Source: Williamsia faeni (GTDB lineage Bacteria; Actinomycetota; Actinomycetes; Mycobacteriales; Mycobacteriaceae). From it: a stretch of DNA of 64,000 nt. Positions 1 to 6,833 of this stretch are shown here, in pieces. Positions within the stretch are counted from its first letter, which is position 1. Every line of letters begins with the position of its first letter. The translations under genes were made by a program, and so were the position numbers. Location: NCBI GenBank assembly GCA_003202005.1, contig QJJF01000002.1, forward strand, positions 785,962-849,961, written 5' to 3'. Under the pieces are notes generated by a model. That model made no database searches. It saw only the letters and a list, made by a program, of their open reading frames with translations, and was not told where the DNA came from.

Positions 1-1
1 C

Positions 2-652
2 TTGTGGGCCACCGATGCCCACTATCGGGTCCGCTCGCGTGGCGACGAGAATCTGGTGGTCGACGTCGCAGACGAGTTCATCGTCCGCGTCAATGTGCAA
101 GCCCAGCCCCATCGGTCAGTTGCCGTAGCGACCGAGTTCAGACTTCTCGAGCGTCTGCGTCCCGAGCTGCACGTGGCGGTACCGAAGTTCCTCGTCATCG
201 ACGAACTCTCCGGTGTGGTCATCTACCGAAAGTTGCCGGGACGGCCGTACCTTCTTGCCCCGCACCATGATCCGATGGTGATGACACGCGATCTCGGCAA
301 GCTCGTCCGCACATTGCACCGCCTGTCCGACGAAGTCGATCTCCCCCACGACCACCATCGGATCGAGTATTGGCTCGTCGAGGCGACAGCCACCGCGACC
401 CGGATCGAGCCCAGCCTTCCGGCGGACCAACGTGCTCACATCCGACGGTTCCTCGCCACACCTCCGCCGGCGAATGTCACCTCTAACACTCTGTGCCACA
501 ACGACCTCGGCGCCGAGCACCTGCTTATCGACCCGATATCAGGAGCCTTGACCGGCATCATCGACTGGACCGATGCCGCACTGACGGACCCGGCCCGGGA
601 GCGTTATTTGGCCAACGCGCACAGAACCTTCCGGCACACATTCATTGGATGA
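2..652 (+). pseudogene. Aminoglycoside phosphotransferase-family kinase, truncated at 3' end and possibly cut at window edge
   Basis: About 216 codons are open from the window edge. The protein has a kinase-like APH fold signature. A catalytic-loop motif CHNDLGAEHLL lies near residue 165 (HxD present, with His in place of the usual Asn at the end of Brenner's motif, a variant seen in one APH subfamily). A metal-binding Asp follows in GIIDWTDAALTDPA near residue 187. Family members continue some 60-80 residues beyond this Asp. Here the frame departs after DPAR into RERYLANAHRTFRHTFIG and stops 5 bp before the convergent SRPBCC gene. I infer a 3' deletion or frameshift. The true start may lie upstream of base 1. 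The substrate cannot be told; many such proteins are not antibiotic kinases. Confidence 0.6.
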
Positions 653-657
653 ATCCG

Positions 658-1131
658 TCAGGCTCCTCGCTCGACAAGTTCTGCGAGCTGGCGGGTAACT
701 GTTCCCCACCCGTCGTGGAAACCCAGGTCGATGTGCCTATCTCGATCAGCGCCATCCTTGTGCATGGCGGTGGCGACATACTCGGTGCCCTCTGGATGAT
801 CGGCGAACGTGATGACTGCGGTGATGAACGGTTCGCGCGCCGGACGCCACCCGGCGACCAGGGCGGTGGTGAACACGATGCGTTCGAGGTTGTCGACAGC
901 GAGAAAACAGCCGTTGATTTGCGGACCGAAGTCGCCGCCGTCCTCACTCATCTCCGTCTCGAACGCGCCACCCGGGCGCAAGTCCATCTGCACGACCTTG
1001 CAGGTCGTGGGCGACGGTACCCACCATTGCTCGAACTTCGCGGGGTCGGCCCAGGCAGACCAGACGACGTCACGCGGTGCCTTGATGATTCGGGACACCG
1101 TGAGGTCGAGGTCGGTATCGGTGGTGGTCAT
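658..1131 (-). CDS. SRPBCC / AHSA1 (START-like) domain protein
   Basis: 157 residues with the Aha1-C/SRPBCC pattern: the N-terminal strand VSRIIKAPRDVVWSAWADP, then FEQWWVPSP, a central GGAFETEM strand and a C-terminal helix GWGTVTRQLAELVE. The fold forms a hydrophobic ligand cavity. The ligand is unknown. The ATG overlaps the TGA of the upstream ArsR gene by 4 nt (positions 1128-1131), so the pair is translationally coupled. ArsR-SRPBCC pairs are common in actinobacteria, and the SRPBCC protein is usually the regulated partner. Family assignment is firm; the biochemical role is not. Confidence 0.85.
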   Translation of the reverse strand: MTTTDTDLDLTVSRIIKAPRDVVWSAWADPAKFEQWWVPSPTTCKVVQMDLRPGGAFETEMSEDGGDFGPQINGCFLAVDNLERIVFTTALVAGWRPAREPFITAVITFADHPEGTEYVATAMHKDGADRDRHIDLGFHDGWGTVTRQLAELVERGA

Positions 1132-1490
1132 GATCCAGTCTCCTTCTTGTTATCGGACGTGTTGTGGTGGTCGGACGTGACAAATTGTTCGAGCCTGTCG
1201 GTGCGGCCTTCCCAGACCGCGCGTTGCTCCGCCAACCAGCTTTCGGCGACCGCGAACTGCTCTTTCTCGATCGCGCAGGTTCGCACTCGCCCCGCTTTGT
1301 TCGTACGAATCCATCCACTCGCTTCGAGCAGACGGATGTGCTTCATGAACGACGGCAACGCCATGTCGAACGGTTCGGCGAGCTCGCTGATACTCGCCGG
1401 CCCCTGGCCCAGTCGGCCCAGCACCGCCCGGCGGGTCGGGTCGGCCAGGGCTTGGAACACGCTGTTCAATTCCTGTTGATACTGAGCCAT
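1128..1490 (-). CDS. ArsR-family winged-helix transcriptional regulator
   Basis: 120 residues from MAQYQQELNSVF. An upstream in-frame ATG at 1505 adds MILFL but overlaps the operator-like palindrome, so I prefer 1490. The wHTH core reads ALADPTRRAVLGRLGQG, SISELAEPFDMALPSFMKHI and LLEASGWIRTNKAGRV. The metal-binding ELCVCDL box of ArsR/SmtB is absent, which fits the non-metal ArsR subgroup that partners SRPBCC proteins. It overlaps the SRPBCC start by 4 nt. Autoregulation is likely through the inverted repeat at 1497-1517. Confidence 0.85.
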   Translation of the reverse strand: MAQYQQELNSVFQALADPTRRAVLGRLGQGPASISELAEPFDMALPSFMKHIRLLEASGWIRTNKAGRVRTCAIEKEQFAVAESWLAEQRAVWEGRTDRLEQFVTSDHHNTSDNKKETGS

Positions 1491-1496
1491 AAGGAA

Positions 1497-1517
1497 AAGT
1501 ATCAAATCTCCATACTT
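1497..1517. promoter_or_regulatory. Inverted repeat AAGTAT-N9-ATACTT, probable ArsR operator
   Basis: A perfect 6-bp inverted repeat with a 9-bp spacer ends 7 bp before the ArsR start. On the minus strand it contains GATACT, usable as a -10 element. Position and symmetry suit an autoregulatory operator. This is inference from sequence only. Confidence 0.5.
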
Positions 1518-1538
1518 AGCGCAAGGGCTCAGTATTGG

Positions 1539-1889
1539 TCACCGGCGGGACGGTTCGCCGGTCCCGGTGACCGTGGTCAGAATGAAGACGGAATCTTCGA
1601 TCGCGGTGACGCTGTGCCGGTGATGAGGCAGCCCACGGAACTCCCCTGATTTCAGGACAACATCCTCTTGCGCAGCAACCACCCTGACAGAACCACGAAG
1701 GATCAGCAGACTGGCAGCGGGAGGTGAGTTATGTTCCCGGAGTTCAGAACCCGAGACCATTGCCACGAGGGTCTGCCTCAGTGGCCCGTCGTGCACAAGC
1801 ATGTCGGCACTTCGTCCATGAGCGTCGTCATGCGCCAGGGCCAGGTGCTTGTCTGAGAGCACTTCCAGGGTGGAATCGGTGACGTCCAT
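1539..1889 (-). CDS. Cupin-domain protein
   Basis: 116 residues. The small beta-barrel is recognised from the spacing of LREHNSPPAASLLILRGSV (cupin motif 1 region), then VVLKSGEFRGLPHHRHSVTA (motif 2 region, His-His-His). The second motif keeps several histidines that could bind metal. A good ribosome site (GAGGG) precedes the ATG. The gene lies upstream of, and in the same direction as, the ArsR/SRPBCC pair, separated by 48 bp containing the operator-like repeat, so it may be transcribed separately. Likely a small-molecule-binding or sensing protein; no substrate can be named. Confidence 0.7.
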   Translation of the reverse strand: MDVTDSTLEVLSDKHLALAHDDAHGRSADMLVHDGPLRQTLVAMVSGSELREHNSPPAASLLILRGSVRVVAAQEDVVLKSGEFRGLPHHRHSVTAIEDSVFILTTVTGTGEPSRR

Positions 1890-2095
1890 CCTTGACCCTC
1901 TTTCACATCGTGGCGTTGGAGTTCGGGATCCACGCTATCGGACTGCGACCATCGACGGATGCAATCGGAAGGCCCAAGAATCGCCGACGCAATTCTCGCC
2001 TGTCCGGATACTTGCGATACGAGGTGAGCGCTCGGCGACGAGAGTAAGTTTCAGTGCAGTCCAGCATCTGCCGTCAATCCATCTGGGGGTCGGAC

Positions 2096-2854
2096 ATGCA
2101 CCCGACAGTTCGCGCATTCACAAGTCTCGCCGCGACGCTCGCAACCGTCGGCGCAGTCACGTTCGGAGGCATCGCGGCGCCCGATACCGACCGATCCCTC
2201 CCGTTGGTATCACCCGAGGTCCGACCCGCGGCAGTGATCACCGGCGAGATACCGCTGACCGTGATTTCGAACCAGTTTCTGTATTGCAGCATCATCTGTC
2301 CGTACTTCCTTCAGTTCGCGACCACCGTCCCGATTGCGGCCGTCCAATCCCCCGGAGTCTTTGTCTCCGCGTACGGCACGACGGGTTCGGTTCCGACCTC
2401 ATTTGGTGTCGCAGCCCAGTCGGTGACCCATCCCGCATATGCGGCGATGACGGGCATCATCGTGAACGACCTGATAAAGGTGCTCCCCCGCGCACAGAAC
2501 GCGCTCGCTGTCGCTGTCGTCGAGGCAATGAAGACTGCGGGTGGGCAGGATCTCGACACCGGGCGCACCCGGATTCTCGATGCCCTCAACGCGCCGATCA
2601 CGCCGAACCCGCCATCTACTGCCATCACCACCACCGACTCGCAGGTCGCCGCCGTCGAGGGAATCAACGCGGGGTCGGCGGTGGTCTTCCAGGCTCCCGA
2701 ATGGTTGCTGCTGGGTGCGACCGAAACCGCCGAAGCGGCCGCCACCGAATTGGCGACCACCGGCGATATCGATTCCGCACGCGCAGTCGGAGAGGCGCAT
2801 GCCTCCTACTGGGTCAACCTGTCCCAATCGGTGCTCCCAGGCGCAAGCGGTTGA
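2096..2854 (+). CDS. Secreted protein of unknown function
   Basis: 252 residues. The ATG at 2096 is chosen because a GGGGG ribosome site lies just upstream and it begins a normal Sec signal peptide: MHPTVR, then hydrophobic AFTSLAATLATVGAVTFGGIAA, then APDTDR. An in-frame ATG at 2054 would add 14 uncharacteristic residues. The mature part is rich in Ala/Thr/Val and has a possible helical segment around NDLIKVLPRAQNALAVAVVEAMK. Only a close Cys pair (YCSIICPYF) is seen. I do not recognise the family. It ends 4 bp before the convergent EEP gene. Confidence 0.65.
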   Translation: MHPTVRAFTSLAATLATVGAVTFGGIAAPDTDRSLPLVSPEVRPAAVITGEIPLTVISNQFLYCSIICPYFLQFATTVPIAAVQSPGVFVSAYGTTGSVPTSFGVAAQSVTHPAYAAMTGIIVNDLIKVLPRAQNALAVAVVEAMKTAGGQDLDTGRTRILDALNAPITPNPPSTAITTTDSQVAAVEGINAGSAVVFQAPEWLLLGATETAEAAATELATTGDIDSARAVGEAHASYWVNLSQSVLPGASG

Positions 2855-2858
2855 TCTG

Positions 2859-4025
2859 TCACTGACGAAGGGTCAGATCCACAACAACGGGATAGTGGTC
2901 GCTGGCCCGGACCGCTCCTTGCGGGAGGACCAACTTCTGTGGATTCGCGGCCGTGAAGTGGGTCGACGTGTACACGCGATCACTGCCCGACGGTGCCCCT
3001 GCGGTGGCTTCGCTCAATCCGGCATCGGCGAATACCTCGTGCTCCCTGACAAACTCCGGCGAGCCGTCGCGGATGTTGAAGTCGGCACCGAATATCGTTG
3101 GCCCCTGCCAGGTTCCGATAGTTGCAACCACCGGTTCGATCTGACGTTTCGGTTCGTCGATCCCGTGTTGCGGCGGACTGAAGTGCCCGGACAGCACCCG
3201 GACGTGATTGCCGCCGGCCGTATGCACCATCACGTCGGTTGCCACGCGCGGCTGATACTCCTTCATACCCCCGAACGGCAGCCACGTATGTCCCAGCTTG
3301 CCGCTCACCACACCCGCCCAGGCATCAGCGGTCGCCCGGAACCGCCGAGCGGTGTTGTCGCCGAGTGCATCTCCGATTCGCAGACCTCGGGCAGCGGTGA
3401 TCGTGGCGCCATTGAAGGTCATCACCCCGGTGCCCTCACGCCGGCCGTTGACCTTTTCGATCGCCGGGGTCATCACGGCGCCAGTGGGTTGTAGCCGCTT
3501 CACGAGCCGGCGCAATGTGTCGACGAAGTTCGACCGCACTGCGCAGTCGTCGAGCTCCTGGAGCAGCACGATGTCGGGCCGCTCCTGCCTGATCGTCTCG
3601 GCCAGCAGATCGAGTTTGGCGGGCGTGGCAAAGTACTTCCCCGGTCCGCCCATGCCGCCGTGCACGTTGAACTCCATCACGCGCAACGTTTCCGTCGCGA
3701 CCGGAGTAACTGCCGGCACAGAGCCTGCCCCCACTGCCACGACTTGCGGGCGCAGCCGGACTCGACCTGCCCGTATCCCGAACACCGCCCCCGTGGTCGC
3801 CCCGCCCAACGCTCCCCGGGCCACGCCGAGACCCGTCGTCGCACCCACCACTGCGCCGACTCCGCAGCCCCCGAAGACGTAGAGGGCGTTGTTGCGCACT
3901 TGTTTTCCAACACGGTCGATTACACTCCGAACCTGCGCCGGTTCGGCCAGCGCGGGCAGGGCCGCACCGATCACCGGCGGATATTCGGCCACCACATGCA
4001 CGTTCCGGTCGACCGTCAGCGTCAT
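2859..4025 (-). CDS. Endonuclease/exonuclease/phosphatase (EEP) family hydrolase, membrane-associated
   Basis: 388 residues from MTLTVDRNVH; longer upstream readings overlap the preceding gene. A Gly/Ala-rich hydrophobic hairpin at about 50-85 (GGCGVGAVVGATTGLGVARG) suggests membrane association. The EEP domain then runs from about 120: LRVMEFNVHGG, DIVLLQELD (catalytic Glu), FGADFNIRDG (Asp/Asn) and ASDHYPVVVDL (C-terminal Asp-His). All metal and catalytic positions are present. The gene starts one base after the stop of the phosphodiesterase gene, so the two are co-transcribed. Substrate may be nucleic acid, a phosphoinositide or another phosphodiester. Confidence 0.8.
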   Translation of the reverse strand: MTLTVDRNVHVVAEYPPVIGAALPALAEPAQVRSVIDRVGKQVRNNALYVFGGCGVGAVVGATTGLGVARGALGGATTGAVFGIRAGRVRLRPQVVAVGAGSVPAVTPVATETLRVMEFNVHGGMGGPGKYFATPAKLDLLAETIRQERPDIVLLQELDDCAVRSNFVDTLRRLVKRLQPTGAVMTPAIEKVNGRREGTGVMTFNGATITAARGLRIGDALGDNTARRFRATADAWAGVVSGKLGHTWLPFGGMKEYQPRVATDVMVHTAGGNHVRVLSGHFSPPQHGIDEPKRQIEPVVATIGTWQGPTIFGADFNIRDGSPEFVREHEVFADAGLSEATAGAPSGSDRVYTSTHFTAANPQKLVLPQGAVRASDHYPVVVDLTLRQ

Positions 4026-4026
4026 G

Positions 4027-5988
4027 TCACAAATCCCGCCAGCCGGCCAGCACGCGGTGGACGGCTTCGGCGCCGTGCAGAGGGTCCGGTGGCGGCGGTA
4101 AGACGCTCGGCCACAGCAGGAATGGCGTGCTCTGCGGACCGCCCATTCCACCGTGTGAGCCCACCTGCTCTTCGAACGCGGCAACCTCGTCGGTCTCCGG
4201 CCAATAGGCACCACCCACCATGATGTCGGCAACGTTGTCGAATGCGTCAGTCCGGCGGATCTTTTCGAGCGCGTCGGGTCCGAAGTGCAGCAACGGGTCG
4301 ATGCCCTCGACGGTGCCTGTGGCGACATCCACGGTGCCGCCGGCACCCAGGACAACCGATCCGCCGGATGACCGGGCGACAAGCAGGAATCCGACGCCGG
4401 GATGGGAGCGCAGCCCGTCGAGGAGACCCGGGTGGGCGGCCTCGATCGTGTCTACATCCGGACGTCCGGGAATCCGGGGAAAGCTGATCAAGCCGAGATT
4501 GCCCGAGCCGAGTACCACCGGCAACCCCTCGTCTGGCGTCGGTGACTCCGAGCTTTTCGGTGAGCGCACGCTTGCCGCCGCATAGTCGGCTCCCTCGGCA
4601 CCGGTGTGCTTGCCGAGCGACGCGCTGGGTGCTGCTTCCCCGCACAGGCGCAAGACAAACTGTTGCAGGTCCATTCCGTAGCGCTGCAGGAACGTCGCGC
4701 CCTGACTTTGGCCGTGATCCGACAGGATCGCAACGTGATACGGCCGATCGGCCTGCGCGACAACCGCAAGGAGGAGCTGGATCTCTTCGTCGATTTTCGT
4801 CAGCACCTTCAATGTCTCGGGGCGGGAAATCCCCGAGTGATGCGAGACCTCGTCGTAGCCGATGAGGTCGGCGTAGATGATGCTTCGACCCTGGATGAGG
4901 TCGCGGACAACAGCCGCCACAGTGACATCCGTGGCCAGCACCGTGGTGAATGCCCGCACCAGTGGATAGCTTCCGCCGCGGTGTACTCGGGGCCGAATGT
5001 CGGCGCGACGCTGGTGCCACGCCTGGCGCAACTCCCGGTTCACCTCGGCCACCATCCGGATCACTGTGCGCAGCGCACTCGAAAGATCAAGGAAATACGA
5101 CGAATATCCCGAACCACCGCCCAGACGGGCGCCGTGCATCCGGCTGACGACGAGGACGTTGTCCTCCGCGCCGCCGGTGAACAGGTTGCCGCGACTGGCA
5201 CCGTCGACGGCCAAAAGTGCCGTCAGGTCGGCACGTTCGATCTCGCGGTCCTCGTTGTCTCGCGGATTGCTGAAGACCGCGACCTTGCCGGTGTTCTTGT
5301 CGTACCAGCGAAACGCGGGCACGTTGTGGTTCGACCCGTGCAAGATGCCGAGCTGGCTCGCCCCGGTCTGACTGCTCCAGTCCGTGTGCCACGGGATCAA
5401 CGTGTGGCTCTCACGCACCAACGCGGCCAGCCCGGGAGTGACACCGTCCGCGATCGCACGGCGCAGAACATCGTGGCCCAGACCGTCGATCTGAATACAC
5501 AGCAATCCGGGGGTATCGGCGACGGGCGCGTGATTGCGCTTCAGCCGCTGACGGCGCACCTGCATCAATCGATAGGCGGTGTTCGAGCGAGACGCCATCG
5601 CCCCGCCGACAAACGACGTGAACAACGACAGGAGCATCGCCATCAGTACTGCATCCCACGGCTTGTCGACCGACGCCACCGGGACGATGTGCAGTGTCAG
5701 CAACATGATCGCGCCGCCGGCAAAGAAGACGAGCAAGAAAAGCAGCGCCGGCCCGATCCACGACATCAACCGGACGAACAACGGCCACAACACCGCGCTG
5801 AGCAGTCCGAAAACCAGCGCCACCAGCAACGCCGACGGCAGCCGGGACAACGCCGGGATCCCGTAGTCGACTGAATCCAGGGTGATTCCGTCGAATACCG
5901 CGTCGAGCACCAGGATCGCCACCGCGGAAGACAGCCACAACACTACGAACTCGATGATGAGACCGATCAGCCGAGCTGTAGTGCGCAT
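4027..5988 (-). CDS. Membrane protein with N-terminal transmembrane domain and C-terminal alkaline-phosphatase-superfamily phosphodiesterase domain
   Basis: 653 residues from MRTTARLIGLI at 5988. The first 130 residues form four membrane spans with a phage-holin/DUF-type look. The soluble domain starts near 165 with LLCIQIDGLGHDVLRRAI (first metal Asp), then HTDWSSQTGASQLGILHG (nucleophile Thr/Ser region), IIYADLIGYDEVSHHSG (Asp/His) and VAILSDHGQSQG (Asp-His). This is the pattern of type I phosphodiesterase/nucleotide pyrophosphatases and phosphoglycerol-type transferases. Its partner is the EEP hydrolase immediately downstream. The two probably act on one phosphodiester at the membrane. The divergent MBL gene starts 35 bp away. 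Confidence 0.8.
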   Translation of the reverse strand: MRTTARLIGLIIEFVVLWLSSAVAILVLDAVFDGITLDSVDYGIPALSRLPSALLVALVFGLLSAVLWPLFVRLMSWIGPALLFLLVFFAGGAIMLLTLHIVPVASVDKPWDAVLMAMLLSLFTSFVGGAMASRSNTAYRLMQVRRQRLKRNHAPVADTPGLLCIQIDGLGHDVLRRAIADGVTPGLAALVRESHTLIPWHTDWSSQTGASQLGILHGSNHNVPAFRWYDKNTGKVAVFSNPRDNEDREIERADLTALLAVDGASRGNLFTGGAEDNVLVVSRMHGARLGGGSGYSSYFLDLSSALRTVIRMVAEVNRELRQAWHQRRADIRPRVHRGGSYPLVRAFTTVLATDVTVAAVVRDLIQGRSIIYADLIGYDEVSHHSGISRPETLKVLTKIDEEIQLLLAVVAQADRPYHVAILSDHGQSQGATFLQRYGMDLQQFVLRLCGEAAPSASLGKHTGAEGADYAAASVRSPKSSESPTPDEGLPVVLGSGNLGLISFPRIPGRPDVDTIEAAHPGLLDGLRSHPGVGFLLVARSSGGSVVLGAGGTVDVATGTVEGIDPLLHFGPDALEKIRRTDAFDNVADIMVGGAYWPETDEVAAFEEQVGSHGGMGGPQSTPFLLWPSVLPPPPDPLHGAEAVHRVLAGWRDL

Positions 5989-6022
5989 AGAGCATCCCTT
6001 TCGCCTGATCTCTGGAATCGTA

Positions 6023-6820
6023 GTGTGTGTGGGTACGACATCGGGTGCAGACGACGTGGGTCGTATCGGTCGATCACTGCGCTGGCTCGGCCACGCGAGC
6101 ACCGTGATCGAGGACCGTGGCACGGTTGTGATGACCGATCCGGTACTCACCTCGCGGGTCGCGCATCTGCGACGCAGACGGGGTCCTGTGCCCTCCGGTC
6201 CCGCGGTGCTCAATCCGGATGTTGTCCTGCTCTCCCACCTGCACGCCGACCACACTCATCTACCGTCGCTGCGACAGCTGTCCGAGGACGTACCGGTCGT
6301 GGTCCCGGCTGGTGCGCCCGATGCGCTGCCGGCTCTTCGCGACGTCGGTGACCGTCTGATCGAGGTGCAACCCGGTGACACGGTGTCGATCGGTGAGGTC
6401 TCGATCCAGGCGGTACCCGCGGATCACGACGGCCGGCGGTGGCGACGGGGCCCACGGCGCATTCCGGCGCTGGGATACGTGATCACCGGCGACCAGAGGA
6501 CATACTTCGCCGGCGACACCGACCTCTATCCGGCACTGGCCGACTGGGTCACCGACATCGACCTGGCTCTGCTCCCGGTCGGGGGTTGGGGCCCGACTTT
6601 GGGTGCGGGACACATGGATCCGGCACGGGCCGTGCGCGCTGCGGAGATCGTGTCGGCCCGGCGGGTGGTGCCCATCCATTTCGGCACCCTGTGGCCGATC
6701 GGTTTGGGCAGAGTCCGGCCCGAAAGGTTCTTCGGACCCGGCGGCGAGTTCGTACGACTCGCCACCGAGACCGGGCTGCGTGCAACCGAATTGGAGCCCG
6801 GCGACTCGCTCCGCTGGTAG
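6023..6820 (+). CDS. MBL-fold metallo-hydrolase (UlaG-like)
   Basis: About 265 residues. The start is uncertain: GTG at 6023 or 6029; an upstream ATG at 5882 would overlap the divergent phosphodiesterase gene. Metal motifs are complete: LSHLHADHTHLP (HxHxDH), AVPADHDGRR, YFAGDTDLYP (Asp) and VPIHFGTLWP (final His). It resembles the L-ascorbate-6-phosphate lactonase (UlaG)/Zn-dependent hydrolase branch acting on small phosphate esters or lactones. It shares a short divergent promoter region with the phosphodiesterase/EEP operon, so the three may be functionally linked. That link is inference. Confidence 0.8.
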   Translation: MCVGTTSGADDVGRIGRSLRWLGHASTVIEDRGTVVMTDPVLTSRVAHLRRRRGPVPSGPAVLNPDVVLLSHLHADHTHLPSLRQLSEDVPVVVPAGAPDALPALRDVGDRLIEVQPGDTVSIGEVSIQAVPADHDGRRWRRGPRRIPALGYVITGDQRTYFAGDTDLYPALADWVTDIDLALLPVGGWGPTLGAGHMDPARAVRAAEIVSARRVVPIHFGTLWPIGLGRVRPERFFGPGGEFVRLATETGLRATELEPGDSLRW

Positions 6821-6833
6821 AACGTGGTCGCTA

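Noticed and set aside
2..652. Antibiotic-resistance aminoglycoside kinase
   Set aside because: The family includes many non-antibiotic kinases and the gene is truncated, so no resistance role is claimed.
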